DNA from: Glebionis coronaria
Lineage: Eukaryota > Streptophyta > Magnoliopsida > Asterales > Asteraceae
DNA: 64,000 nt
Assembly: GCA_025667525.1 (NCBI GenBank)
Contig: CM046876.1
Span: 533,622,038-533,686,037 of the forward strand
Reading direction: 5' to 3'
Under the pieces are notes generated by a model. It searched no databases and was not told where the DNA came from. It saw only the letters and a list, made by a program, of their open reading frames with translations. Below are positions 21,695 to 33,510 of the stretch, piece after piece (the first letter of the stretch is position 1; the number at the start of each line of letters is the position of its first letter). The position numbers and the translations under genes are program-made.

Positions 21695-23175
21695 ATCTCC
21701 CCCTTTTTGATTCCGACAATATATAAACTCAATCACACAAAAACAAGATTTTCGAAGACGAGTTTATTCATTTCTCCCCCTTTGTCGAAGCAAAAAGGTT
21801 GCGTAAGCCGGTGTTGAAGAAACGGACTTTGCAAAGACTCCCTCATGGTGCTTACTCCCCCTAGCTTGGGGCACCGGGGAATCGAGATATGGTGACAAGC
21901 TACATAGAAGGGTTAGTTGAACAAAAGAAACAACCAACAATATATAGCAATGGGTCACATAAAGAAAATTTAAAAGAGAAGAAAACACAAGGACAAAGAT
22001 CCAAGATAGGTTACTAAAGAAACATCATACAAAGAAGTATGGAAAAAGAAACAAGCCAAAAGCATAAATCTAATCCTAGTTATTCTAGAATTCTAAGATT
22101 TTCTTGAATTTGGTGTCTTGAGGATAAGCAATCAATGCTTATATGAAAGACAAGGTAATAGCGGAGGGTGGTGGTGGTGACTTGTTGGAGATCTCATAAT
22201 CAAAGTGAAGAGGAGGCTTGATTAAGAGACTATTGATGTAGCTCAACTCCTCATAGATGTGTGCCATAGCAAGATGTTGATATTGACAACATTGACAATA
22301 TGTTCCATGGTGCATGACATTATCATGAGAAGGAGGAAGAACACTAAAGGGTGGTGGTGGAAGAAATGAAGTTCCACAATCAACATTCTTGGTAGGAGAA
22401 ATGTGATTAAGAGTGTTCTTGGGTGGGTTTGGATTGAAAGCAATTGGAGAAAATGGAGGAGATTCAAGGCTTTCATTGGGAGAATAAGACATTTTGGATG
22501 TGAAGTAATGCAAAAATGCTTATGGTTTAAATAGGGAAGGCTTGGGGTATTTTTGGGGTGGTCAAAGGGTTTGAAACAAAGATTCTCAAAAAAAGTTGGA
22601 GCAAATCTGGAGTTTCAGACAAAAACCCGAAAGAGGAAGGCCACTGTAGGCGGTTCCTTATCTATGGTGGCGGTACCTTATCAATAAGGTACCGCGGTTC
22701 ACATATGGAACCGCCTGCAGAAGCAGGGTTAGGTGTTTGGAGAAAGATTTTTCAGCAAATCTTATTTTTCTAGTCTAACTTATCATTGGGATGTGCTTAT
22801 AAGCAAAGATAGACAAAGAAAACATATGCAAACTTACCAAATAGAGATTTGACCAAAATACATGGATTAAAAAATCAATGTAGGAGGTGTGTAAGACAAG
22901 ACCTTAAGTCATGACACAATGATCCTCCATGATTCAATCTTGTTCTTGCTATGTTTGAGAGAATCATACATATGAATTATGTAAGCTCTACATTAATAGC
23001 GAGAATCTATGAAAAATCGTTTTTAGATTGAATTAACAATGTCAAACGAATTTCTCAACCATTTTCGAAAGAGACTTTGAGAGTTTTGAAAAGGAGAGGA
23101 GAAGATTTTTCAAAAGGATTTTAAAAGACTCAAGGACTCAAAGTGGAAATAGAAAACACACCAGAAGAAAAGAAT
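21695..23175 (-). other. 3' spacer of SIRE-like Copia between pol and LTR
   Basis: A 1.48-kb interval between the RNase H stop and the 3' LTR. It begins next to the LTR with a purine tract on the minus strand (aaaaagggggagat). It contains one moderate open frame (22139-22513) and a palindromic repeat cluster (22649-22715). SIRE-lineage elements often carry extra sequence or an env-like frame here. I see no membrane-protein features that would support an env call. Confidence 0.6.
22139..22513 (-). CDS. Hypothetical Pro-rich frame in Copia 3' spacer
   Basis: A 124-residue open frame with an ATG and a Pro/Ser-rich composition (SPNESLESPPFSPIAFNPNP near the start). The middle has several Cys and His residues (HHGTYCQCCQYQHLAMAHIY). 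I do not recognise a family. It lies downstream of RNase H, on the coding strand of the element, where some SIRE elements have an additional gene. There is no signal peptide or transmembrane segment, so an envelope function is not supported. It could be a chance frame. Confidence 0.3.
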   Translation of the reverse strand: MHYFTSKMSYSPNESLESPPFSPIAFNPNPPKNTLNHISPTKNVDCGTSFLPPPPFSVLPPSHDNVMHHGTYCQCCQYQHLAMAHIYEELSYINSLLIKPPLHFDYEISNKSPPPPSAITLSFI

Positions 23176-25095
23176 TTAAGGAAGATGTTCCATTAATCCT
23201 AGACCTAGACGCAAGTAATTAAAAGGTTCCCTCTTAAGTGGCTTAGTGAAGATATCGGCTAAGTTGTCCTCGGAGGGCACCTTTTCAATAGTAATGTTCC
23301 CCTTTTGAACATTATCCCTAAGGAAATGGTGTCTAATTTCTATGTGTTTGGTTCGCGAATGTTGCACGGGATTCTTGCTTAGGTCTATAGCGCCTTTATT
23401 ATCGCACATGATGGGAACATCATCAAGAGAAATCCCGTAATCAACAAGCGCTTGCTTCATCCATAGAGCTTGTTGGCATGCTTTACCGGCACTCACATAC
23501 TCGGCTTCCGTGGTGGATATCGCAAGAGCGGTTTGTTTCTTGGAGAACCAAGAAGTTAAAAAACAACCCATGAAGGTACAAACTCCACTAGTGCTTTTCC
23601 GGTCCACATAGTCTCTCGCATGATCCGAGTCCGCGTAGACAATGGTTTCTACGCCGGTCCCTTTAGGATACCATAATCCTAAATGTATAGTGCCTTTAAT
23701 GTATCGGAAGATACGCTTAACCGCTTCAAGGTGAGAGGTTTTGGGAGCCTCTTGGAAGCGAGCACAAAGGCAAACACTAAACATGATATCCGGTCGACTT
23801 GCCGTTAGGTACAACAAACTACCAATCATACCTCTATATTTGGTGTTGTCTACCGACTCACAATCATCATCTACGGTGAGTTTAGTATCCGAGGCCATAG
23901 GGGTCTTCATTGGTCTAGATTCTTCTAATCCAAATTTCTTTAGCATTTCTTTAGCGTACTTAGATTGACTAAAGAAAATACCATCGTCCATTTGTTTAAT
24001 TTGGAGTCCTAAAAAGAAGTTAAGTTCTCCCATCATACTCATTTCAAACTCATCATGCATGATTTTGGCAAAGTCATCACACAATTCTTGACAAGTTGAG
24101 CCATATATAATGTCATCAACATATATTTGTACGATTATGAGGTGAGAACCTTTCTTCTTTGTAAAGAGTGTATTGTCTACCATTCCCATGGTATACTCAT
24201 GTTTAACAAGAAACGCTTTAAGTCTATCATACCAAGCTTTGGGTGCTTGTTTGAGTCCATAAAGTGCTTTCTTAAGCTTGTAAACATGGTCCGGTTTCTC
24301 AAAATCAATGAAGCCGGGAGGTTGAGCCACATATACCTCCTCATTGATCAAACCGTTAAGAAATGCACTCTTTACATCCATTTGTTGAAGCTTAATATCT
24401 AAGGCACAAGCGTAGGCTAAAAGGATTCTAACTGATTCTAATCTAGCTACCGGTGCATATGTCTCGTCATAATCAATCCCTTCTTGTTGATTATAGCCTT
24501 GAGCTACAAGTCTAGCCTTGTTACGAGACACAACACCATTCTCATCTAGCTTATTCCTAAATACCCATTTGGTTCCTATAATGGTAGAACTTCTAGGTGG
24601 AGGAACAAGTTCCCAAACATCATTGGCAACGAATTGATTCAATTCTTCTTGCATCGCAATGACCCAACTCTCATCCGTCAAAGCTTCTTTAACATTCTTT
24701 GGTTCAATCAAGGAGACAAAACAAAAGAAGTTGCTTTGGTTTTGGACTTGAGATCTTAGGGTTCTTTGATTTAAGTCACCAATGACATTATTGAGAGTAT
24801 GATCCCTAGACTCCTTAATGTTTACTTCCTTTTCAACACTAAGGTCTTCAACTCCTATTTTTCTAACCTCTTTGGCTTTAACTACTTCTAGTTCATCCAA
24901 GTCATCATCAACCAATGGTGGCGTCTTGGGTGAAGGAGGGGTTTCATCAAAGGTTACGTTGATTGATTCTTCAATAACCCCTGAGGTTCTATTTAGGACT
25001 ATGTAGGCTTTACTAGTTTGGGAATAACCTAAAAGGATACCTTCGTAAGACTTTGGGTCAAACTTGGTAAGGTAGTCTTTGGTGTTGAGGATAAA
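23176..25095 (-). pseudogene. SIRE-like Copia integrase C terminus, reverse transcriptase and RNase H
   Basis: The frame runs open from just after a nonsense codon (25096) to the natural stop. RT begins near WVIAMQEELNQFVANDVWEL and has KARLVAQGYNQQEGIDYDET, LQQMDVKSAFLNGLINEEVY, KALYGLKQAPKAWYDRL and an intact YVDD active site. RNase H follows with YADSDHARDYVDRKSTSG, STTEAEYVSAGKACQQALWM, TKHIEIRHHFLRD and NLADIFTKPL. RT and RNase H as read keep their catalytic motifs, so this is the best-preserved part of the element. It would copy element RNA into DNA in the particle. Expression would require reading past the upstream lesions. Confidence 0.9.
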
Positions 25096-26217
25096 TCACT
25101 TGCTTCCAAACACCCTAAAGTATTCTAATGAGGGTTTCTTACCTTTAAGAATCTCATAGGGGGTCTTCCATAGGAAAGGTCGAATAAGAATTCGGTTGAG
25201 AATATAAGTCGATGTATCCACGGCATTGCACCAAAACTTTTGAGGCAAAGATTGCTTGTTTAACATCGTCTTACTCATCTCTTGGAGAGTCCTATTCTTC
25301 CTTTCAACTACCCCATTTGATTGTGGAGTGCGAGGAGCCGAGAAGTTATGGGTAATACCATGAGCTTCACAAAAGGCACCAAATTGCACTTCATTATCAA
25401 ATTCCCTACCATGATCCGTCCTAATAGAGACAATTGAACATCCTAGTTGATTTTGAATTCTTCGACTAAAGATTTCGAAGTGATCGAAAGATTCATTCTT
25501 AGATGCGAAAAATCTAGTCCAAGTGAATCTAGAATAGTCATCAACTATAACTAGGGTATAAAGGTTACCTCCATAACTCCGTATGGCGGAAGGTCCAAAG
25601 AGATCCATATGTAGGAGCTCTAAGCACCGAGAGGTCGAAACCAAATTCTTGGCTTTGTGACTTGAGTGAACTTGCTTTCCAACTTTGCAAGCATCACAAA
25701 AGTGACTATCAAACTTAATCTTGGGGAGGTGTCTTACCAACTCCTTAGAGACTAAAGATTGAATTAAACGCATATTAGCGTGACCTAATCTCCTATGCCA
25801 AAGAGTAGAACTATCATCTATAGTCGCAAGACATATGTTGTCTTTTGACTTCTTATTAACCTTCATGACATAAAGACCATGATTTCTAACACCTTTTCCA
25901 ATGACTTTTCCATCTTTTACGATTTCACTGTCATGTTCCGAAAACATGACCTTACACTTATTATCACAAATTTGACCTATACTAAAAAGGTTAAAACCTA
26001 AGTTATCTACGTGCTCAACATTTTCAATGGTCATGGAGTCAAGAGAAACCGTACCTTTGCCAATGATATTACCACGTAGACTACTAGCGAATGTGACGTT
26101 ACCTCCATCATATGCTTTGTAATGCGAGAACAAACTTCGATTACCCGTCATGTGTTTAGAACATCCACTATCCTTAATCCACTCATCGGGCTCCAAATCA
26201 ATTCCCAAGCATATCTA
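25096..26217 (-). pseudogene. SIRE-like Copia protease and integrase
   Basis: Protease starts with WIKDSGCSKHMTG, the Copia D-S-G active site. Integrase has the zinc-binding HRRLGHANMRL...CDACKVGKQ region. Its core has LLHMDLFGP, IRTDHGREFDNE and APRTPQSNGVVERKNR, so D, D and E are all present. The frame ends at VFGSK followed by TGA where Copia elements normally have a Cys codon, a one-base nonsense change. Downstream sequence remains in frame. The upstream end is closed by a stop three codons before the first shown residue, so protease is not joined to gag. The enzyme would cut target DNA and join element ends. Confidence 0.9.
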
Positions 26218-26234
26218 GGTAACAACACACAAGA

Positions 26235-28286
26235 TCAAACATTTGGTCCCCAATATCTCATGGGTCCAAAATTGTTAGTTCCAAACATCCCTTGCATTTG
26301 GTTGGGATGCATGAATGAGGAGGGGATTCCCCATGGAGAACAAAATGGAGGAGGGTAGTAATTCATGTAACCATTTTGTTGTTCATTACTTCTCCTAGGT
26401 GTGTTTGATCTAGGTTTAGAGTTATTATTATTCCTTCTAGGTGTTGGAGTTTTACTTCTAGGTCGTGAGTTGTTTTGATTATCTCTTGTAGGCGTTGTCG
26501 TTCTACTTCTAGGCTTAGACTCATTCCGTACTCTAGGTGGAGTAGAAGATAGTCTAGATAAACTTCTATTTCCCATGAGAGGTTTACTTAACGGCTTATA
26601 GAACTTACCAATAGCATTATCGTCAAGTATGGGTAATTGAACCTTATTAACAGTAAGATGCTTTGGTTTTTCATTTAACTTAGATTTTTCAGAAAGTTCA
26701 GAATTTTCACAAAACTCAACTTCTGGCCGCGGTACCTTATCTATGGCCGCGGTTCCATAGTGATAAGGAACCGTGCCATACGATGTGGAACCGCGTCCAG
26801 AGGGTGTTTTCTGTGAAAACCTGACTTGTTTTGGTTCACTAGTTAAAGCTTCATTTGAGTTAAAACCTAGACCAAGTTTTTCCTTAGAATGAACTTGTTT
26901 GTTTAACATATCATCAAGAGCACTAGTACCTTTCATGAACTTTTCCAATTTAATGGAGGTGCTCTTGAGATCATCATTCTCTAATCTAAGTTTCTCACAA
27001 CTTAAGCAACCTAAATCAACCTCTTTGTTTTTCTCAAGTTTAGCCAATTTCTACCTAAGTTCATTTATCTCATTTTCAAGCTTATTTTTAGTTGATTTTA
27101 AGGTTTTATTATTTTCTATGAATTTAAGACTAAGTTTGTGTAAGCTATCATATTTGCTTTCAAATTCAATATCATCTAAAGTGGAACTATCATTGCTATA
27201 ATATTCGGTTTCGTAATGTACCTCTTTAGAAGTGTGAGCCATAAGACATTTCTCCTCTTTGGGGTTGTCATCATCATCTTCACCGCTATCGCTCCAAGCG
27301 CCACTAACGAATGCCGTGTGGTTCTTATCACGAGCGGGCTTTGGACAATCACCAATGAAGTGATTTGGATCACCACATCTAAAGCAATTCCTATCACCTA
27401 TTTCGTTCTTGGCAAACCGATTCTTTGACAATGGTTTCTTGTCATAGTTTGGTTGCCTAACGTGTTGACCTCGTCTCTTGAAGAACTTCTTGAAGTCTCT
27501 CACCGCCAATGCATACTCCTCGTCATCACTTTCCGAGGAACTATCATGGTCACTTTGTGCCTTCTTGGCTTTAAGTGCAAGAGATTTCCTTTCACTCTTG
27601 GTTTTTACTAATTCTGAGTCCTTCAAAATTATCATCTCATGAACCTTCAAGTTTCCTATGAGTTCATCGAGTGATAAAGTTGAGAGATCTTTCGACTCTT
27701 CAATAGCCGTGACTTTTGCTCTCCACTTTGGATGTAAGGCCCTTAGAAACTTCCTAACATTGTTCTTGCTAGAAAAACCTTCATCAAGTGCTTTTAGACT
27801 AGTAATAATGGTGTTAAACCTAGCAAATGTACTATCAATATTTTCATCTTCTAAGATGACAAATTGTTCATATTGTTGGACAAGAAGATCGATTTTACTT
27901 TCTTTGACTTGGCTATTACCTTGGTGGGTTACTAAAAGAGTGTTCCAAATATTTTTAGCGGTTTCACACATAAAAATTCTTTCATACTTTTTCTTAGGCA
28001 AAGCATTATAAATCACCATTTTAGCCTCATTATTTTTTGAAAGTTTCTTTTTAGTATCATCATTAGCTTTGTCAAAAGTGACTAATTCTTTTGTTTTAGA
28101 AACTTCATTAAATTGAAAGGGTAAGAAATCACCATTGGTAATAACATGCCAAAGATCTAAATCTTTTGATTTCACATAAGTTTCAAATCTATTTTTCCAA
28201 TAAATAAAACTATCGGTTTCAAAAAGTGGTGGTCTTTGCATAGATTGCCCTTCTAGGTACTTGTTGGAATCCATAGATCGATTCAA
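26235..28286 (-). pseudogene. SIRE-like Copia Gag, split by one in-frame stop
   Basis: It starts at [13 protein letters not shown] and has the Gag core typical of SIRE-like Copia ([19 protein letters not shown], then [11 protein letters not shown]). A CCHC knuckle, [14 protein letters not shown], follows. An acidic region and a coiled-coil-like stretch then reach an in-frame TAG (27051-27053). The same frame continues from 27047 to 26235 with a Ser/Arg/Thr-Pro-rich segment and a Pro/Met-rich end. At 26725-26795 the coding sequence includes the palindromic motif otherwise found in the LTRs. Gag forms the particle. The TAG may be a mutation or a readthrough site; it is followed by AAA, and I cannot tell which. 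Confidence 0.88.
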
Positions 28287-28327
28287 GTTTTAAAATACAA
28301 TATACTTTAAAAATTCTTGAGCAACCC

Positions 28328-28339
28328 GCTCTGATACCA
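28328..28339 (-). other. Primer-binding site of SIRE-like Copia
   Basis: On the minus strand it reads tggtatcagagc, complementary to the 3' end of initiator tRNA-Met, two bases after the 5' LTR end at 28342. Confidence 0.85.
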
Positions 28340-28341
28340 AT

Positions 28342-29608
28342 TGTAGAAACTAGAAGGGGGGGGGGGGGGTTGAATAGTTTCTTATATTTACTTGTTAAAA
28401 TATGGTTTCCAAAAATCCTTTTTCAAAAACTTAGGCTTGAGGAAATATGTGAAATCTTCTTATGCACAATATGAACAATGATAGTGTAGCTAAACTAATA
28501 CTAACAAAAATATATCCACAAAGAATAAAGAATGATAGTGTAGCTAATCTAATACTAACATATGTATATGCAAAAAAGAATAAAGATTATAAAGAGTTAA
28601 GGGTAAAGAAAGATCAAACCGAACACCAAGGATTTATAGTGGTTCGACAACGAAGCTCACTCCTCGTTCCTACTCCACTCCTCGAGTACTCCTTACTCGA
28701 GAGTTCACTACATAACAAGCTCCTTATGGTGGAGAAAACCGTACACGTCGCTTAACCAATTTCTGACTCTAAGCTAAAAGTCGAGCCCTAATCGTAGCTA
28801 GGACCAATCTACACAACTATACTTAGTACATACACAACTTCCAAATAGACACAACTACTTGGATCTTCACACTATGACACAACTACAAGTATATAAAATT
28901 TGATCTTCAATGGATCTTTGGTGGTGGACTCAACACTTCACTAGGATAGTGTTCTTCTCTTTGCACTTGGAGAGGAAGGGATGGAAGAACAAGATTCACT
29001 TCTTAAACAAGTAATAATCAAACAAATGATCAAAGATTTGAGTGATTAAAGAAGGGGTTTGAATCTGGAAATAAATGTGCAAAAGAGGTGAGGTGAAAAG
29101 CTGAGAATGGTCCACTATTTAAAGGATAAAGGAGCCAACGGCTATATCTGCCCGCGGTACCTTATCACAGCCCGCAGTACCTTATCGATAAGGTACCGCC
29201 TAGGCGTTAAGGTACCGCTGGACTAGACTCCGCTCCTTTTTGTCCTTTAGTGGTGGAGGTCTTATCTGGGTATAAAAAATATATTCTTAACATAATAAGA
29301 ATATGCCATTTTCAAATTTCAAATAATTAATTTAATAAAACATTTTCTTAAAAATAAAGTTTAATAAAAACTTGTCACATTTAATAAAAAGTGAGTTTTA
29401 AGAAAAGATTAAATCACTTGATCACTTGATTAAGGTTAGTACTTGTTTATCCATACCTTAAGTGAAAATGGGTAAAATGAAAAATACTTGAACTCAAGAA
29501 TTCGTTTTTCGTTGTTTTCGTAAATGCTTGTTTTTACATATTGTCGTAATCAAAACCAAGCGAGACCGAAAAATGCAAGTAACGTTTTTAGTCATTATTG
29601 CATTAACA
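28342..29608 (-). repeat. 5' LTR of SIRE-like Copia
   Basis: It matches 20423-21694. Visible differences include a longer G run near the edge (13 instead of 7), about 15 substitutions and an 11-bp deletion near 29280. TATA-like tatttaaa is at about 29116-29123, and the palindromic cluster is at 29151-29219. Confidence 0.9.
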
Positions 29609-32600
29609 AAAAGGACTAAACAATGTCCATGGAAATGAGTATCCAAGTATAAAGAATTGCATAAAGTAAAGAAGGCTAGGAAGCTTCCAATCCATATGCA
29701 CGTACGCTTAAAGTCTACGAGCGTCCCTGAGTACCTGCCGTTTTGGGAACATGAAAAAGAAAACGGCTGAGCATAACGCTCAGTGCACGGATATACAAGT
29801 AAAGCATGAATAATATAAGCATATAAGCATGAAGCAGCGGAAAAGACTAAGTCCTGAATAACCTGGCATGTCTTAGTAAAACTGGTTTTATAGTTTGAAA
29901 AGCCTTATGTTTATCTTATAAAAACTGTTTAACATGTTTACCATTAGCCAATATAGGTCATGAATTATCAACGTGCATGAATACTTGGAGGGGTGACCTC
30001 GTCATGCAAATTAGAGGGGCTGCCTCTAATTTAATATACTGGTTTGGGTAGGAGGGATCAGCTCCTTGTGAAGGATGCAAGGCACACACCACATTCACCT
30101 GAATAATCTGCTGAAAACATGTAAACTAGGATGCACCCATACGCCCTACATGATAATAATAATAATATGGCCAAAAGCTGAAGGGACGCCACGAGCTATC
30201 ACTCCGTCGTGGTGGAGTCATAACACTGGTGCCTCCAGTGTTATGGTTATGGTACCTCCATAACTAAGTGAAACTGGTCATGCATGTATATGGCTTTAGG
30301 TATCTAATTAAACATAAGCAATTCAAAAAATATAAAACATATACTGGGGAAAACAGTTGGCTGCTTACGGGGAATCCTAATAAGGAAGAATGTCCATACT
30401 GAAAGGACGGAGAATCCGTACCTTGTGTCCAGTGAACGAAGAAGACGAACGGAAGAGAGTCCTACTTCGGTAACACTAATGCTACATAAATACATACGTG
30501 TATAAGTATCTGATTACTGAGTACGTAACTGGTTTTATATCATGTCTTAGGTTGTTTTATATGTTCATGTCATGTTTTACTGATTTAAGCTTTATACTAT
30601 GTTTATCATGTATTCTGTCTATTCTGATTAAGTATTACTTGTATTTCTTGTATTATTATACTTATTGTAATAATAAGTAACTTTCTAAAAAATAGCAGGT
30701 TTCCTAAAATAGAAAGTATCCAAAAATAGAAAGTTTCCAAGAATAGAAAGTTTCCAAAAATAGAAAGTTTCCAAAAAATAGATTTACTGCTTAAAATAGA
30801 TAAGTTTCTAAAAATTGAAAGTTTGCCCTAATTAAATAAGTTTCTAAAAATAGAAAGTTTCCATAAATAGAAGTAAGCTGGATTATTAAGCTAATTATAT
30901 AAGCTTAAGTGTTTACTGATTAATATTCCAAGTCATGTAATTAAATAGTATAGTTTATTAATTATTCCATGTAAATTAAATAAACTAAAGGTTAAAGTAT
31001 TTAACTAAATATAACATGATTTAATTAAATAAAGGTAAAAATACTTAGGTTAAAACATGTATTATTATCTATTAATAATATAACCTAAGTCATGTAAATT
31101 AATTAATTATAAGTCATGGTTTCAATAATTAATTAATTATATAGTCTAATTAAAATGATAAATTCTTAGGTTAAAATTCATATATTAATAATAATATAAA
31201 TAACCTAAGTCATGTATAAATTATATTAATCATGTGCATGTTTTAATTAATTTAATTTAATCTTGTAAAAATAAACTTGTAAAAATAATTAACCTTGTAA
31301 AAATAATTAACTTGCAAAAATGACACATGAACCGAACCTGTGTTTTAATCTAAACATGTGTGAACCGGACCGGTTTTAACCCGTGAACCGGCAACCAAAC
31401 GCACCCCTAGCCTTGGCTAGCCGCCGGCTAGCAAAAGTTCCCACCAGCTAGCCGGTGGTTCCCCTTGCTTCCGCGGCATGGGGGTTCCCCCTGCTTTCCT
31501 TATTTAGCCACCGGCATAAGCTGGTCGTGGTTCTTGTTCTAGCCGAGACCTAACCAAACACCAAACATACCCCGACCGAGGTCGGGGTTCCCTTTTCTCC
31601 TGCTGCCGCGACACACTACACCACACCGAGACCTTGAGGTCTCGGTTGGTGCGAAACATAACAAGCCGAGACCCCCTTGGGGCTCGGTTCCTTTCGCCGG
31701 CCACAACAAACACCCCTTAATCATGATTTATTTTACCCCCCACATGTTTAATTACATGATTATTAATTTGTTTTGTAAACCATTCATGATTTCATGTGAT
31801 CAATTAATCAAAACAATAAAAAGAAAAGGGTTTTAGGGTTTACCGATTACGTGAATCAAAGGAGAACGAACACACTAACACCCTTGCAATAAATCAATCA
31901 CCAAAAATCAACCAACACACCCTTGGTGTGTGTTTGTACCCGGCGGCCAAGAAGAGGAGAAAGAGAGATTAGAGTTTTGATCTTTTCTAATATTTTGTTA
32001 TTATGAAAATAATCTTTTCCCAAATTCTTGTTTTAGTAAAATTGCATGGGCTTGGCCCTTTTCTTGAGTTCTAGCCGCGGGTAGGATGGGGCCCACAAGG
32101 GTAACCCATAGTTTTCTCGTGTCTAATATTATACTTGTTCTCGTGTTCGTGTTTTACGTGATAAAAATAGTTAGCGTTCGTGTCTTATTATATTTATTCA
32201 TGATCTTAATAAATATACATAAATACGTAATATTAAGCTTGTGATTATTTACGTTCATGATTTCATGTTCGTATGTTCGTGATTATAATTATTATTGAAA
32301 TAATTATCATGTCTTAATACGTATTAAATACTTATCGTGTTACAACACGTACTAATTCTTGTTCGTGAAACTAAACGTGCTAAAAAGGAAAGTTCTAATC
32401 ATGTACGTACGATCATAAGGGTACTATTCATGGTAAAAGGTTTTACAGAAACCAAATCTCCCATGCCACACCAAATCTCTCTTCGCCTACACACAACTAT
32501 TTAATAAAAATATAACGAGAACAAAATGTGTGCTCTGCAAAGAGCAACATCACAACCATAGACGACCTTCATATGGACTGAGGAGGGCCCCGACCACCCA

Positions 32601-32834
32601 ATGGTATGTCTGAAACACGGGTCTATGAAAAATAATGTGTTCACGTAGGAGTTGCTTTCATCTAATATTAATAACATGCGGTAATTTAGTTTGAACTCAA
32701 TAATTAAAAAGTAAACCAGGCATCCATCTAACATTATAAACAAAATTCACCATTAACAAAAAATCTCTCTGAACCAATACGTAAAAACATGTCTTGAAAC
32801 GAACCAATACTCAATGTAAAAACATGTCTCGAAA

Positions 32835-33456
32835 CTACTCAAAAGCCCAAGCATTCTCCTTCCTAATCTCCTCTTCTTCCTCTAGAGTGAAATCGTTCTT
32901 GATGTTGAACATCCGACGGATCTCCTCAGGTGTCTTCCCCTTGATCATATCAGCAACAGTTTGACATGTCAGATCCAACAGGCTCTTAATGTTAAGATAG
33001 TTTGCAGCCTGAAAACAAATTTAAGAAAAGTCGATTAGCAATATATTCATTAATCTATGCCAATGGTTCGATATATAACGCAAAGACAAACCGAAACTAA
33101 AGACAGACTAATATAAAAGATACTAACATAATACGTACCAGAATAGTATCAAACAAAGTGGTCTGATCCACTTTAACAAACTCATCATCAAAAGATTTGA
33201 GATTGTCTTTGTCCTCAGCAACCTTAGTTGTATCTTCAGAATCGGGTGCCTCGGCATGTTTGTTACAGTACTCAATAACCCTGGCTAAGATTTTGCTGGT
33301 GACATTGGGGTGAGGGATGGTGGTGTCAGCACAATCATCTTCGATCATGTTTTTAATCTTCTGTGACTGCAATGCCACGCTCTCGTCTACCTCAAACAAC
33401 TGACCATCCGAACTCCTGAGTTGGATTGTCTTTGAAGAAGAAGACTATGTAGACAT
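32835..33456 (-). pseudogene. SKP1-like gene, copy B, nonsense at codon 4
   Basis: On the minus strand exon 1 is 33456-33139 (106 codons), the intron 33138-33009 (gtacgt...tttcag) and exon 2 33008-32835. Apart from the beginning it encodes the same SKP1-like protein as 7317-9681, with a few substitutions (QSQKIK for QSQTIK, LARVIEY for [15 protein letters not shown] for FTPEEEEE). The sequence after the start codon reads M-S-T-stop, with a short TCT repeat after it. No other ATG precedes the BTB-like fold, so full-length translation is unlikely. A 730-bp hAT-type element sits 54 bases upstream of the start in the 5' UTR. Splice sites and the C-terminal F-box-binding part are intact. Confidence 0.85.
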
Positions 33457-33510
33457 TGTTAGAATTTACAAACTAACTTGTATTGGAAAAAAAAAACCTA
33501 AATTCTTCTT

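Larger units (their letters stand above)
20423..29608 (-). mobile_element. SIRE-like Copia retrotransposon (9.2 kb) nested in Gypsy LTR
   Basis: TSD aaaag is at 20418-20422 and 29609-29613. The LTRs are 20423-21694 (1272 bp) and 28342-29608 (1267 bp), differing at about 15 bases by my eye count plus one small deletion. On the minus strand the order is 5' LTR, primer-binding site, gag with CCHC knuckle, protease, integrase, RT, RNase H, a 1.5-kb noncoding or weakly coding spacer, purine tract (about 21695-21708), 3' LTR. Gag and RT style fit the SIRE lineage. Three lesions (two nonsense codons and one frame break) show that this copy is not intact. It is younger than the Gypsy that contains it. 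Confidence 0.92.
12232..32447 (-). mobile_element. Ty3/Gypsy chromovirus (Tekay/Del-like), 20.2 kb, containing a nested Copia
   Basis: Both ends are defined. TSD gaaac lies at 12227-12231 and 32448-32452, and the LTR ends are TG...CA. On the minus strand the order is 5' LTR (32447 to 20248, interrupted by the Copia element), primer-binding site, gag, zinc knuckle plus protease, RT-RNase H, integrase, chromodomain-like end, purine tract, 3' LTR (15276 to 12232). The RT and chromodomain-type C terminus fit the Tekay/Del chromoviruses. The pol region carries at least two in-frame stops and two frameshifts, plus a changed RT catalytic residue, so it is not autonomous now. Internal sequence without LTRs is 4971 bp. 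Confidence 0.92.
20248..32447 (-). repeat. 5' LTR of Gypsy element, split by nested Copia
   Basis: LTR sequence occupies 20248-20422 and 29609-32447; the intervening 20423-29608 is the Copia element. It matches 12232-15276 throughout, with scattered substitutions and small indels, and ends GGTTTTACA before TSD gaaac. The hairpin chain lies at about 31420-31695. Confidence 0.9.

Noticed and set aside
26719..26796. CRISPR-like or satellite array in the Copia element
   Set aside because: The repeats are short palindromes in small clusters, not regularly spaced, and this is a plant genome.
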